Shown here in pieces: positions 18,725 to 27,626 of a DNA stretch of 64,000 nt. The stretch comes from UPXZ01 sp049840795 (GTDB lineage Bacteria; Bacteroidota; Bacteroidia; Bacteroidales; Paludibacteraceae): NCBI GenBank assembly GCA_049840795.1, contig JASGJK010000048.1:62001-126000 (forward strand). Direction: 5' to 3'. The notes under the pieces are model-generated. The model had not been told where the DNA came from. It searched no databases and saw nothing but the letters and a program-made list of their open reading frames with translations. Made by a program: the position numbers and the translations under genes. Every line of letters begins with the position of its first letter. The first letter of the stretch is position 1.

Positions 18725-20029
18725 ATGAATAAAAAATGGATTTTATTAGCATTGGTTTGTCTTGCAGGACGGTCTTTTGCCCAAATACAATTTAATTCGT
18801 TGCAAGAGGTGTTGAATTATGCCGATGGTCACTCTTTCACCATTCAAGCCTCTGTTGCTCAGCAAGCAATTGAGCAGTCGGGCAAGAGACAAGCTCAATC
18901 TTCCTTGTATCCTACGTTGAATATCGTCACGGGATTTACCGATAATATTACCCTTCTGCCCACATTGGTACCCGCTAAACTTTTTAACCCAACTGCCTCT
19001 GACAATGAATATTCTGAAATGACTTTTGGAAAAAAATACATTTATAACGCAGGCTTGGTGGCACAGTGGGATATATTAAACTTTCAGAAAATTTTTGCCA
19101 TACAAACAGCGAATTTAAAAACCAACGCCGGAAAACTAAATACTCAGAAAGTAAAATACGAGACTTATAATAAATTAGCATCCGTTTATTATTCTATTCT
19201 TTTGATAAATAAATCATTGTCTATTTACAATGAGAATGTAAAAGTCACAGATTCCTTACGTAAAAACGCACAAGAAAAATATCAAAAAGGAATTATTAGC
19301 GAAGAAGATATGAATAAGGTTTTAATCCGGCATCTTCAAAATAAAAAGAATCTGGAGTATGCGCAAACCAACCTCCAACAGTTGCACTGTCAGTTTCAGA
19401 TGTTATTGAATACGAAAAAAACGCTACTGGTTTCGGGGGAAATTGATGAACCTTTAGTGCTGAATACTCAAATAAACACTACCCATCCTGATGTTTTGTG
19501 GCAACAATCACAAGTGAAAATTTCCGAATCTGTTGTGAAACAAAACAAAAGCCTTCATACGCCATCGTTGAGTATGCAATATCAGTATAATTACAATTGG
19601 GCAACCAACGAGATAACAAATTTATCGGGAGCAAATAAATTGCCTTCGCAGTATCTGGGGGTTAAGTTATCCCTGCCGATATTTAATGGTTTCTTAACCG
19701 AATCAAAAATTAGAGAATCAAAAACACAATTAAAAATTCAGCAAATGCAGTTGGAAAATATCACGCTTAATCAACAAAAAGAAGACGAAACGTTGGAATT
19801 GCAATACAAACAGACGGGAAATACACTCGAAAAAAACAAAGAAATATTGGAACTGCAACAAAAAAACGATGCTCATACCGAAAATAAATATGAAATCGGA
19901 ATCATCGGATTGGATGAACGAATGACCAAGTACAATGATTTACTAACAGCGCAATACAATTATCTGCAAAGTCTTGCCGATTTTTCATTGGCACAATATC
20001 AGATTTATATTCGTCAGATTAATTTTTAA
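18725..20029 (+). CDS. TolC-family outer-membrane efflux protein
   Basis: 434 residues from ATG 18725. Signal peptide ending RSFAQIQF, then two OEP repeats with long coiled-coil helices: residues about 30-220 (YADGHSFTIQASVAQQAIEQ) and about 240-430 (HPDVLWQQSQVKISESVVKQ, then LGVKLSLPIFNGFLTESKIR). It forms the trimeric outer-membrane channel that completes a tripartite exporter with the adaptor and ABC proteins encoded just downstream (gap of 11 bases). An in-frame ATG at 18692 would overlap the preceding gene and is not needed. Substrate unknown. Confidence 0.88.
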   Translation: MNKKWILLALVCLAGRSFAQIQFNSLQEVLNYADGHSFTIQASVAQQAIEQSGKRQAQSSLYPTLNIVTGFTDNITLLPTLVPAKLFNPTASDNEYSEMTFGKKYIYNAGLVAQWDILNFQKIFAIQTANLKTNAGKLNTQKVKYETYNKLASVYYSILLINKSLSIYNENVKVTDSLRKNAQEKYQKGIISEEDMNKVLIRHLQNKKNLEYAQTNLQQLHCQFQMLLNTKKTLLVSGEIDEPLVLNTQINTTHPDVLWQQSQVKISESVVKQNKSLHTPSLSMQYQYNYNWATNEITNLSGANKLPSQYLGVKLSLPIFNGFLTESKIRESKTQLKIQQMQLENITLNQQKEDETLELQYKQTGNTLEKNKEILELQQKNDAHTENKYEIGIIGLDERMTKYNDLLTAQYNYLQSLADFSLAQYQIYIRQINF

Positions 20030-20040
20030 TAGCATAACAA

Positions 20041-21141
20041 ATGAAAAAAACATTAACATGCCTGCTTATTACATTGATTAGCGTCACGTTTGTTTCGTGT
20101 AACAGGAAAGAGAAAACTTCGCCCGTGCGAAAAAATATACAAGACGCCGTGTTTGCAAGCGGTAACGTAGAACAAGACGAAGAATATATTATTTCTTCAA
20201 AAACAACCGGTATCCTTCAGTCGGTAACGGTAAAAGAAGGAGACACCGTTGACACAAATGAGTTAATAGGAATCATCAAGAGCGATGCACAAGAGGCTCA
20301 GTTTCAGGATGCAAAAACGGTATATAGTGATTCTAAACGAAATAACTCCGACAATTCTCCTCAGCTGATGCAAATTCAAACACAAATAACGCAAGCTAAG
20401 CAACAACTAGAGCTGGATAAAACCAATTATCTGCGTATCAAAGAATTACGAAACAAAAATTCGGTGTCTCAATTGGATTTTGATAAAACGGAATTACAGT
20501 ATAAAAATTCGCAGGGAAACGTACAACTACTCGAAAAAAAATACGTCGAAATCAAGAATGCTCTACAACTCAATGCCCAGCGAAGTCTGTTTCAGATAGA
20601 AGCACAAAAAGCGCTACTGAACGATTATGCCATTCGTGCCGATAAAAAAGGACAAGTAATCAATGTTTCCAAAAAGGAAGGCGAACTCGTGCGCATAGGC
20701 GATCCGATAGCCAAAATCGGAAGCGGAACATACATCGTTAAATTATTTGTTTCGGAAGATGACATTACAAAAATAGCTCTGGGACAACATGCTTCTGTAC
20801 ATCTAAATACCTATCCCGATAAAACTTTTCCTGCTAAAGTTACAAAGATTTTCCCCGGTTTCGACAGTAACGAGCAATCATACATTGTTGAAGCCACATT
20901 TGAATCGATACCGAAGATCTTGTTTTCGGGTACACAATTGCAAGCAAATATCGAAACAAAAAATAGAAACAACGTATTGGTTATCCCAACTTCGTTCATA
21001 ATAAAAGAGAAATTTGTAACTCTTGATAACGGTACGCAAAGAGAAATAGTAACAGGTAGCAGTAGCAATGATTGGACCGAAATTATTTCGGGTATTACAG
21101 AGAAAGACATCATTACAAAGAAAAAAAGTAAAAATAAATAA
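20041..21141 (+). CDS. Efflux adaptor (membrane fusion) lipoprotein, HlyD/MacA type
   Basis: 366 residues. Lipoprotein signal with lipobox ending VSC (cysteine at residue 20). Beta-barrel and biotinyl-lipoyl half motifs flank a hairpin coiled coil: VTVKEGDTVDTNELIGIIKS (about 63-82), coiled coil 105-190, then DYAIRADKKGQVINVSKKEG (about 197-216). These adaptors bridge the inner-membrane transporter and TolC across the periplasm. The next gene, an ABC permease, starts 2 bases after the stop, so translation is coupled. With a MacB-type permease and a separate ATPase this is an ABC-driven exporter, not RND. Confidence 0.87.
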   Translation: MKKTLTCLLITLISVTFVSCNRKEKTSPVRKNIQDAVFASGNVEQDEEYIISSKTTGILQSVTVKEGDTVDTNELIGIIKSDAQEAQFQDAKTVYSDSKRNNSDNSPQLMQIQTQITQAKQQLELDKTNYLRIKELRNKNSVSQLDFDKTELQYKNSQGNVQLLEKKYVEIKNALQLNAQRSLFQIEAQKALLNDYAIRADKKGQVINVSKKEGELVRIGDPIAKIGSGTYIVKLFVSEDDITKIALGQHASVHLNTYPDKTFPAKVTKIFPGFDSNEQSYIVEATFESIPKILFSGTQLQANIETKNRNNVLVIPTSFIIKEKFVTLDNGTQREIVTGSSSNDWTEIISGITEKDIITKKKSKNK

Positions 21142-21142
21142 T

Positions 21143-22381
21143 ATGAATACCAATAAAAAAATATCGTGGGTGCATCTTACATCTAAAATAAAACAACTTT
21201 TGGTTGCCGTATTGAGTGTGACTTTTGGTATTTCAATGTATGTTTTTATGAACAGTTTTATGTCGGGGGTAAACGATGCACAAGCCGAAATTACTTTTAC
21301 CTCGATGCCACACATTAAAATATATAACGATTTGGCTTCGGAAGTTCCCGTTTTACTGCCGCAACCCAAAGACAGCAACACAGTTGTGATGGTAAATAAT
21401 GCCCGAAATATCCGTTATTCCGAAGGGATAAAAAACGCCGAACCAATTATAGAAGCAGTATCAAGATATAAGGAAGTAACAAGCGTAACCGCTCAGTTGA
21501 ATCAAAATGTATTTATCCGAAACGGTGTAACAAAGTACAGCGTTAGCCTTTCGGGGATAGATGTTGACAATGAAAATCAAGTATTTAATACCTCGCAATA
21601 TATGATAGCGGGCAATTATTTTGATTTGAATAAACAAAATGACGGAATTTTTATCGGTAGTAAGCTCGCTAAAAATTTGGGAGTAAATATGGGAGATAAT
21701 GTCAACATAGTTACATCCGATGGTATATCAAAAATATTTAAAATTATAGGTATTTTTGAAACAGGTTCTGCCGGTACAGATCGTGGTAAGGCAATGATTT
21801 CGATACGAACGGCACGGCAACTTTTTTCCAAAAATAAAAACTATGCCACCGATATAATGATAAATGTTACAGATTTCAAAAAAGCCACAGAGGTAGCAAA
21901 AAAAATGTCGGGTGTAACCAATTATAAAATAGAATCGTGGCAGGAAGGAAACAGCCAGCTTGATTCAGTTAATATCATTCGAGATTTATTGGCAATGGCA
22001 GTTTCATTTACCATTTTGATTGTAGCCGGATTTGGAATTTACAACATTATGAATATGACCGTGAACGAAAAAATCAGAGAAATTGCTATCCTGAAAGCTA
22101 TGGGATTCAACGGAAAAGACATTGTTGAGATATTTCTTACCCAATCCATTGTGATTGGAGGAATTGGAGGAATTAGCGGATTGCTTTTAGGCTATGTTAT
22201 TTCGTTAATAGTTAACAGTATTCCATTTAAAATCGCATCATTTGACTCACTGCCAATAAATTTTAAACCTTCTGATTATATATTAGCGTTTTTCTTTGGA
22301 CTAATTATCACTATTATAGCAGGTTATCTGCCTGCTTACAAAGCATCAAAAGTAGATCCTGTATCTATTTTAAGGGGCTAA
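21143..22381 (+). CDS. ABC transporter permease, MacB/FtsX family
   Basis: 412 residues from ATG 21143. One N-terminal membrane helix (about 16-33), a large periplasmic MacB_PCD domain (about 34-275, with ISGKMAxx-type features such as YMIAGNYFDLNKQNDGIFIG), then three C-terminal helices in the FtsX fold (LAMAVSFTILIVAGFGIYNI, NEKIREIAILKAMGFNGKDI, then ILAFFFGLIITIIAGYLPAY). The ending PAYKASKVDPVSILRG is characteristic. It partners the ATPase that starts 21 bases later, forming a mechanotransmitting exporter with the TolC and adaptor genes upstream. Confidence 0.9.
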   Translation: MNTNKKISWVHLTSKIKQLLVAVLSVTFGISMYVFMNSFMSGVNDAQAEITFTSMPHIKIYNDLASEVPVLLPQPKDSNTVVMVNNARNIRYSEGIKNAEPIIEAVSRYKEVTSVTAQLNQNVFIRNGVTKYSVSLSGIDVDNENQVFNTSQYMIAGNYFDLNKQNDGIFIGSKLAKNLGVNMGDNVNIVTSDGISKIFKIIGIFETGSAGTDRGKAMISIRTARQLFSKNKNYATDIMINVTDFKKATEVAKKMSGVTNYKIESWQEGNSQLDSVNIIRDLLAMAVSFTILIVAGFGIYNIMNMTVNEKIREIAILKAMGFNGKDIVEIFLTQSIVIGGIGGISGLLLGYVISLIVNSIPFKIASFDSLPINFKPSDYILAFFFGLIITIIAGYLPAYKASKVDPVSILRG

Positions 22382-22402
22382 AAACCAATAATTTTATCAA
22401 GA

Positions 22403-23074
22403 ATGAAAGCATTATCAGCAAACAATATCAATAAGTTTTTTTACGAACCACAAGAATTTCAGATTCTAAATGACGTATCGTTCGATATCAACAAGGGTGA
22501 ATTTGTGGCAGTAGTCGGTAAATCGGGCTCAGGAAAATCTACTTTGCTCTATCTTTTGTCAACAATGGACACTGATTATGAAGGCGAAATCTTTATCAAC
22601 GAAAAAAGAGTAACGGGTATGACACAAAACCAATTAGCGAATTTTCGGAATAAACATATCGGCTTCGTCTTTCAGTTTCACTATCTGTTGCCCGAATTTT
22701 CGGTGCTTGACAATGTGATGCTTCCGGCGTTGAAACTCAATAAAAAATCCAAAGAAGAAATTCGCGAAAAAGCAATGGATTTAATTACCTTACTCGATTT
22801 GAAAGGAAATGAGTTGAAACCGGCATCGAAAATATCGGGCGGACAACAACAACGTGTAGCCATTGCCAGAGCGCTAATAAATAATCCGGCAATTATTATG
22901 GGTGATGAACCTACGGGAAATCTCGATTCGAAAAACACAAAAGTTGTTTTCGATATATTCAGACAATTGGCAAAAGAACAGGGGCAAACCATTATCGCCG
23001 TAACACACGACGATGAGTTTGCCGCTAACTGTGATCGTATTATTGAGTTTTCAGACGGTAAAGTGGTTTCATAA
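22403..23074 (+). CDS. ABC transporter ATP-binding protein, LolD/MacB type
   Basis: 223 residues, one complete nucleotide-binding domain: Walker A GKSGSGKST (about 39-47), Q-loop FVFQFHYLLPEFSVLDNV, signature SGGQQQR (about 145), Walker B IIMGDEPTGNLD and switch histidine VTHD. The sequence around TGNLDSKN is typical of the MacB/LolD subfamily, which drives lipoprotein release or tripartite efflux. It is the last gene of the exporter operon. Confidence 0.92.
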   Translation: MKALSANNINKFFYEPQEFQILNDVSFDINKGEFVAVVGKSGSGKSTLLYLLSTMDTDYEGEIFINEKRVTGMTQNQLANFRNKHIGFVFQFHYLLPEFSVLDNVMLPALKLNKKSKEEIREKAMDLITLLDLKGNELKPASKISGGQQQRVAIARALINNPAIIMGDEPTGNLDSKNTKVVFDIFRQLAKEQGQTIIAVTHDDEFAANCDRIIEFSDGKVVS

Positions 23075-23424
23075 CTGACTGATAATACGATGTATTATAA
23101 AATTCAGATGCTTATTTTCGAATGTTTTTTATTCCCAAAGATAGACGCTCAAGAACTACCCCAAAGAATTACCGGGTGTTAGTTATTCTGTTAATCAAAT
23201 CAAAAACGATACCATAAACGGTGGGAGTCATAACAGTGAGTTTCGGTTATTCGTTTCGGCAAAATATTCGTTTGTATGATGATATTAAAGAAAAGAACTG
23301 GAAGATATTTACGTTTAATTTATCAGAAAAAGCGCTACCTGTTTCCGAAGCAAAAGTTGCCAAGCTCTCTTGTTTTATAAAATATAATTTTGTACTTTAA
23401 CCCCCTGAAATTTTTGCCAACTTA
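23075..23424 (+). other. Gene-poor spacer with a possible degraded coding remnant
   Basis: 350 bases between the ABC ATPase and the sensor kinase. A 42-codon stretch from about 23151 (reading KNYPKELPGVSYSVNQIKND, then SEFRLFVSAKYSFV) followed in another frame by YDDIKEKNWKIFTFNLSEKA reads like protein but has no start, is broken, and is not recognised. It may be a decayed small gene. The kinase promoter lies at the end. Confidence 0.3.
23385..23392 (+). promoter_or_regulatory. -7 box for the two-component operon
   Basis: TAATTTTG matches TAnnTTTG, 33 to 39 bases before the candidate kinase starts. It suggests the kinase and regulator have their own promoter apart from the exporter. Confidence 0.45.
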
Positions 23425-24399
23425 TTGCTCGTGAAATCAAAAATTAACATCATATTACCCATTGCTTTGTCGTTGATATTGCCGGGTTTGAACTTATTCA
23501 CAAATACCGAAAACGTAGATGCAGTATCGTTTACTTTTATGGCAAAGTGGCTTTACGCTTCACTTATCTTATATTTTATTTGGCACATTTTATTTCTAAC
23601 TTCCAAATATAAGGGTAAACATCGTTGGTTGCTAACTGCTTTGACGGTTGTTGTGTCCACGTCGGTTGTATATCTGCTTTTTTCGTTGGCAATTTTCAAA
23701 ACTTCATCGAACATCAAATGGATTTTTATTGGCAAAATTACATCTGCTTCTGTACTTTTTTTACTAATACAGTATGCGCAAAGGGCAACCGATGACATTG
23801 CCCAATTAAAATTAGAGAAAGAACAGATGCAAACCGAAAACTATTTGGCACAGTTGCAAGAGTTGAGATTAAAGGTTGATCCCCATTTCTTGTTTAACTC
23901 GATGAATACGTTGCGTACAATGCTTCGAAATAATCATGAGCAATCGGAAGCATTTGTGATGAATTTATCTAACTTTTACCGTCAGACACTTAAATTAAAT
24001 AATTCTTCGACAGTGCGTTTGGAAGAAGAATTGGACGTGCTCAAGTCGTATCTTTTTCTGATGCAGATAAGAAACGAGGGAAATTTAACAATTGATATTG
24101 ATGTGAATAACGAGTGGAAAAATTTTCTCATACCAACGCTTACACTGCAAATTGTAGCCGAAAATTGTTTCAAACACAATCAAATATCATCGGCAAGACC
24201 ATTGACAATCAAAATTCAATCGGCAGACGATTTTTATATTTTCGTTGTAAATAATTATCAACCAAAAATAGTAAAAGCTGAAAGTTCGGGTTACGGACTA
24301 AGTAACATTAAAAAAAGATATGAACTGATGGGTATAAAAAATGGTTTAATCGTAAATCAGACCGATAGTGTTTTTGAAGTCAAACTAAAACTGATATAA
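23425..24399 (+). CDS. LytS/YehU-type sensor histidine kinase
   Basis: 324 residues. Four hydrophobic segments in the first 117 residues form the membrane domain; a short coiled coil follows; the His_kinase domain has VDPHFLFNSMNTLRTML with the phosphorylated His at residue 154, and an ATPase part with the N-box IVAENCFKHNQI and GYGLSNIKKRYELMG. No extracytoplasmic sensor is seen, so it probably senses through the membrane. Start is TTG 23425 or GTG 23431 (both near the promoter; neither is ATG). The stop overlaps the response regulator ATG by one base, a translationally coupled pair. Its position behind an exporter suggests control of envelope or export genes. Confidence 0.9.
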   Translation: MLVKSKINIILPIALSLILPGLNLFTNTENVDAVSFTFMAKWLYASLILYFIWHILFLTSKYKGKHRWLLTALTVVVSTSVVYLLFSLAIFKTSSNIKWIFIGKITSASVLFLLIQYAQRATDDIAQLKLEKEQMQTENYLAQLQELRLKVDPHFLFNSMNTLRTMLRNNHEQSEAFVMNLSNFYRQTLKLNNSSTVRLEEELDVLKSYLFLMQIRNEGNLTIDIDVNNEWKNFLIPTLTLQIVAENCFKHNQISSARPLTIKIQSADDFYIFVVNNYQPKIVKAESSGYGLSNIKKRYELMGIKNGLIVNQTDSVFEVKLKLI

Positions 24400-25163
24400 T
24401 GAACATCTTAATTGTAGAAGACGAGATACACACGGCTCAACTTCTGAAAGAAATAATTGAGCATGACAAGGAATTTATGGTTGTAAACACTGTTGACTCT
24501 ATTGTTGATACCATCTCTTTTCTCGACAAATATCGTCAGAATATTGATTTGATTTTTCTTGACATTAACTTATCGGACGGACACAGTTTTGAGATATTTA
24601 AACACATAGACATCCGAATTCCGGTGGTTTTTTGCACCGCTTACGATGAGTTTACGCTGCAAGCAATCAAAAATAATGGTATTGATTACATTTTAAAACC
24701 ATTCAAAGACCAAGAGATATACGATGCGCTCAGCAAGTATAAACAATTGGTTGGAGCAATTCGCGAAAAAATACTTCTTTCGTTTACCGCTACAAGTAGT
24801 CAAAATGCAGTGTGCAAGTATCAAGAAAGTTTTCTCACACAGCAACGCGAAAAATCGTTCATCCTCTATACCAAAGACGTAGCGCTGTTTGTTATTGAGT
24901 TTGAAACGGTTTATTGTTATACATTTGACAATAAAAAACATCCTGTTTTCAAAAATTTAGATTATATAGAATCGGTTTGTAACCCTCAGCAATTTTTTAG
25001 AATCAACCGGCAAATGCTTATTAACCGCGCAAGCATCGTTTCCATAGAGCCTTATTTCAACCGAAAGGCAACACTTCATCTTAATATAAATATAGGTGAG
25101 AAACCTATTGTAAGCCGCTTGAAAGTAACTCCGCTGAAAGAGTGGATCGAAAAAAGGAGATAA
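24399..25163 (+). CDS. LytR/AlgR-family response regulator (REC + LytTR)
   Basis: 254 residues. Receiver domain 1-115 with acidic pocket ED (7-8), phosphorylation Asp 55 in IFLDINLSD, Thr 80 in FCTAYDE and Lys 100 in LKPF. LytTR DNA-binding domain about 150-254 (FILYTKDVALFVIEFETVYC, QQFFRINRQMLINRASIVSI, and the final SRLKVTPLKEWIEKR). It forms a pair with the kinase it overlaps. LytTR regulators bind direct repeats; no target site could be identified. Confidence 0.93.
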   Translation: MNILIVEDEIHTAQLLKEIIEHDKEFMVVNTVDSIVDTISFLDKYRQNIDLIFLDINLSDGHSFEIFKHIDIRIPVVFCTAYDEFTLQAIKNNGIDYILKPFKDQEIYDALSKYKQLVGAIREKILLSFTATSSQNAVCKYQESFLTQQREKSFILYTKDVALFVIEFETVYCYTFDNKKHPVFKNLDYIESVCNPQQFFRINRQMLINRASIVSIEPYFNRKATLHLNINIGEKPIVSRLKVTPLKEWIEKRR

Positions 25164-25271
25164 TCGACGATTCTTTTTCTTTGTTTTTTCGTCATTCATT
25201 TCCCAATTTTCGCCCTTCAACGCCAAGATTCATTGCTCATTAGTCAAAACCTGTCATTCGAGCGATTATTA

Positions 25272-25302
25272 TTGCTTTTTTCTTCAATTAAAATTATCTT
25301 TG
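25272..25302 (+). promoter_or_regulatory. Strong Bacteroidetes promoter of the PAS gene
   Basis: TTG at 25272-25274 (-33), 20-base spacer, TATCTTTG at 25295-25302 (-7). Both elements and spacing fit the Bacteroidetes primary-sigma consensus, so the first usable start of the next gene is ATG 25348. Confidence 0.65.
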
Positions 25303-25347
25303 TATAGCAAATTTTACAAAAATGTAATCCCTTCTAATGGTAAAGAT

Positions 25348-26147
25348 ATGGTTGGCAGACTTTTAAAACAATTACGAAAATCGTTTCAAAAGAGTCAAAA
25401 CGATGCCGTCGCTATATCCTCTGAAAATTCCTTTGCTGATATTGAATTACACAAGCTACATTTGGTTTTTGAGCAAACTCCCGGCGCAATATTTATCCTG
25501 GATAAAATGTTTCGGTTTGAATATGTAAATCCCGGTTATGAGAGAATTTCCGGTTTTTCTCAAGCTGAGCTCATAGGTAAACCACTTTCGCATATCTTCA
25601 ATTAACAAGAATTTACAGAACCGAGAGATGAAATTTTGAACAGTATCCTTGGCAGGCAGAAATGGGAAAGTGAAATGCAGACCTATAAAAAAGACGGTTC
25701 CACCTATTGGACAGCAACAGTGGCATTGCCTTATCGAAACGAAGCGGGTATTATAGAGGGCTAAATCGTTATTCAGCAAGATGTGTCTGTTCAAAAGAAA
25801 ATGGAACAAGCGCTACTTGAAAGCGAAAAACGTTATCGAAACTTGATAAAAAGCTTGCAGGAGGGGCTTTTTGTTATTCAAAACGGCAAATTTGTATTTT
25901 TGAATAATTCCATTGTAGATATTGTCGGATATACGGTAGAAGAGTTAACGGGGCGCTCTTTTTAGATGTTATTTCTTCCAATTTTAAACAAATTGTGGCT
26001 GCCAATTATCAATTACGAGTAGAGGATAAAGTAAGTCTGGATACCTACGAAGTAAGATTGATTAAGAAAGATGGTGTGACTGAAGTGCCGGTTATTCTTT
26101 GCACGATGAATTGGTGTATGCCGTACGTTGTAATCAATAATTCTTAA
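25348..26147 (+). pseudogene. PAS-domain sensor protein, broken by two stops and a frameshift
   Basis: Reading from ATG 25348 gives a first PAS domain (LVFEQTPGAIFILDKMFRFE, then VNPGYERISGFSQAELIGKP) that runs into TAA at 25603-25605. The same frame continues with QEFTEPRDEILNSILGRQKW and KKDGSTYWTATVALPYRNEA, a PAC motif, to a second TAA at 25762-25764, and then a second PAS (YRNLIKSLQEGLFVIQNGKF). At 25960-25963 a lost T shifts the frame, and LDVISSNFKQIVAANYQLRV and VRLIKKDGVTEVPVILCTM follow to 26147. No kinase or output domain is present downstream. Two nonsense codons in the right frame argue for real decay, although the strong promoter persists. Confidence 0.75.
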
Positions 26148-26190
26148 ATATAATGACAATTATCTTCCATCGAAACTTGAAAGTAATCAT

Positions 26191-26490
26191 TTGTTTTATC
26201 GTGATGTAGTGAGAGGTGACATATTAATTCTTCAAGCCATTTGCAACAGTTGGAGCGATAAGTTGCCGGTAGAAGGGGAGGGGTTTCTTGCCGATTATAT
26301 TGCAAATAATTTGGAAAAAGGCAATTTAACACCCATTGATAGCGCACGTTTAGAAAACTACGCCATAAAAATGATCTTCAAAAAAGAGAATAAAGAAATC
26401 ATCGTTTTTTTTGAAATATATCACGATTACCCCATCCCGGATGTGCCGTGGATAAGTATGTTTATGATTAATGGTCGGGAACAAAATTAG
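26191..26490 (+). CDS. Hypothetical protein, possibly C-terminal fragment
   Basis: 99 residues from TTG 26191, or longer upstream without any standard start. Soluble, mixed composition (DILILQAICNSWSDKLPVEG, NLTPIDSARLENYAIKMIFK, DYPIPDVPWISMFMINGREQ). No family recognised. It follows the broken PAS gene by 43 bases and may be its frame-shifted output end or an independent small gene. Confidence 0.4.
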   Translation: MFYRDVVRGDILILQAICNSWSDKLPVEGEGFLADYIANNLEKGNLTPIDSARLENYAIKMIFKKENKEIIVFFEIYHDYPIPDVPWISMFMINGREQN

Positions 26491-26592
26491 GGATTTGGTA
26501 GCTATTTTTATATTTCACACAACTAACGATTAAACCATCGGATAACAATGAGTTTTAATATGATTATGCTTTATCTATTTGCTGTTTTTTAC

Positions 26593-26600
26593 TATCTTTG
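26593..26600 (+). promoter_or_regulatory. -7 box TATCTTTG ahead of the small-RNA candidate
   Basis: TATCTTTG is the same -7 sequence as upstream of the tRNA-Asp gene. The predicted start of transcription is near 26607. The nearest TTG (26579-26581) is only 11 bases away, so the -33 element is unclear. Confidence 0.5.
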
Positions 26601-26606
26601 CACCCA

Positions 26607-26740
26607 CTAAAATCATTGGATGTTTAAATTAATTTCGGATTTGGTAAAGTAAATAATCACCGTAGGCGTTTGCTGCTGTGATTATCCCTTTCGTTTCCCC
26701 GGACACATTCTTGTCAGGGCTATTCAATATGTCTTTTTTT
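26607..26740 (+). ncRNA. Candidate structured small RNA (6S-like architecture)
   Basis: About 134 bases with no plausible protein frame, starting 7 bases after a strong -7 box and ending in seven T (26734-26740). A perfect 8-pair stem ATAATCAC / GTGATTAT (26653-26660 with 26678-26685) caps the centre; GACA / TGTC (26702-26705 with 26712-26715) forms a side hairpin; TTGGAT / ATTCAA (26616-26621 with 26722-26727, one G-U) could close the whole. A long rod with a closing stem, an open middle and an apical hairpin is the layout of 6S RNA, and Bacteroidales are known to have a divergent 6S-type RNA. The identity is a guess; the promoter, pairing and T-run are what is seen. Confidence 0.4.
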
Positions 26741-26806
26741 AATTAATAATACGGTTGAAATTGTTTGGCTGATATGCCTCGCTTCGACCAATAAAACTTT
26801 ACCATT

Positions 26807-27583
26807 ATGAGTAACGAAGAATATAAAAACATACACGAATTTGATTTTAATTTAATCTGCGAATATTTTTCAGGTATCGAACGTCAGGGTCCAGGCAGTG
26901 TGGATTCCACCCTCAAAGCTCTGAGTTTTATCGACAATCTTAGCAGGGAATCTGTAATTGCTGATTTGGGTTGCGGCACAGGCGGACAAACAATGACGCT
27001 TGCCCGGCATACTTCCGGAAAACTGACAGGATTGGATTTGTTTCCGGGCTTTATTGACCGATTCAACCAAAATACTGCAGAACTGAATTTGCAACACAGA
27101 GTAACCGGCATTGTGGGAACGATGGACGAGTTGCCTTTTCTGCCGGAGTCGTTAGACCTTATTTGGTCCGAAGGTGCCATTTACAACGTTGGCTTTGAAC
27201 GGGGTGTAACCGAATGGCGAAATTATCTGAAAACGGGCGGATACATTGCTGTAACCGAGGCTTCGTGGTTTACCGGCGAACGACCTGACGAAATCAATGA
27301 CTTTTGGAACACGGCTTATCCCGAAATTGATACCATTCCCGTAAAAATGGCTCAGCTGCAAAAAGCAGGCTATGTGCCCGTAGCTGCATTTTGCCTTCCC
27401 GAAAGTTGTTGGACGAAAGTTTTTTACGAACCTCAGATGGAGGCTCAGGAACTTTTTCTGAAAAAATACCCCGATAACTATACGGCTAAAGAACTGATAA
27501 CCAATTTACGATTTGAAGAATCAATGTATCAAAAATACAAAGAATACTACGGATATGTATTTTACATTGGTCGAAAACTTTAA
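26807..27583 (+). CDS. Class I SAM-dependent methyltransferase
   Basis: 258 residues. Rossmann motif I DLGCGTGGQTMTLA (about 50-63), motif II acid in LTGLDLFPGFID, and a post-I region GTMDELPFLPESLDLIWSEG (about 105-124). The C-terminal half (YVPVAAFCLPESCWTKVFYE) is typical of small Bacteroidetes methyltransferases of undetermined substrate. ATG 26807. A strong terminator follows 6 bases after the stop, so it is a single-gene unit. Intact, unlike its neighbours. Confidence 0.85.
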   Translation: MSNEEYKNIHEFDFNLICEYFSGIERQGPGSVDSTLKALSFIDNLSRESVIADLGCGTGGQTMTLARHTSGKLTGLDLFPGFIDRFNQNTAELNLQHRVTGIVGTMDELPFLPESLDLIWSEGAIYNVGFERGVTEWRNYLKTGGYIAVTEASWFTGERPDEINDFWNTAYPEIDTIPVKMAQLQKAGYVPVAAFCLPESCWTKVFYEPQMEAQELFLKKYPDNYTAKELITNLRFEESMYQKYKEYYGYVFYIGRKL

Positions 27584-27589
27584 ATAAAG

Positions 27590-27626
27590 AAGGATTGCTC
27601 CATTCAAGCGGAGCAATCCTTTGTTT
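27590..27626 (+). terminator. Rho-independent terminator of the methyltransferase gene
   Basis: AAGGATTGCTCC at 27590-27601 pairs perfectly with GGAGCAATCCTT at 27610-27621 around an 8-base loop, followed by TGTTTT. Confidence 0.88.

Noticed and set aside
24693..24941. Coding frame antisense to the response regulator
   Set aside because: It is the mirror of a strongly conserved LytTR gene with no promoter or family signal of its own.
25348..26147. Stop-codon reassignment (TAA read as an amino acid)
   Set aside because: TAA ends many intact genes here (for example nuoM is followed by stops, and dnaA, murB and nuoN end in TAA or related stops), so in-frame TAA in one gene is decay or error.
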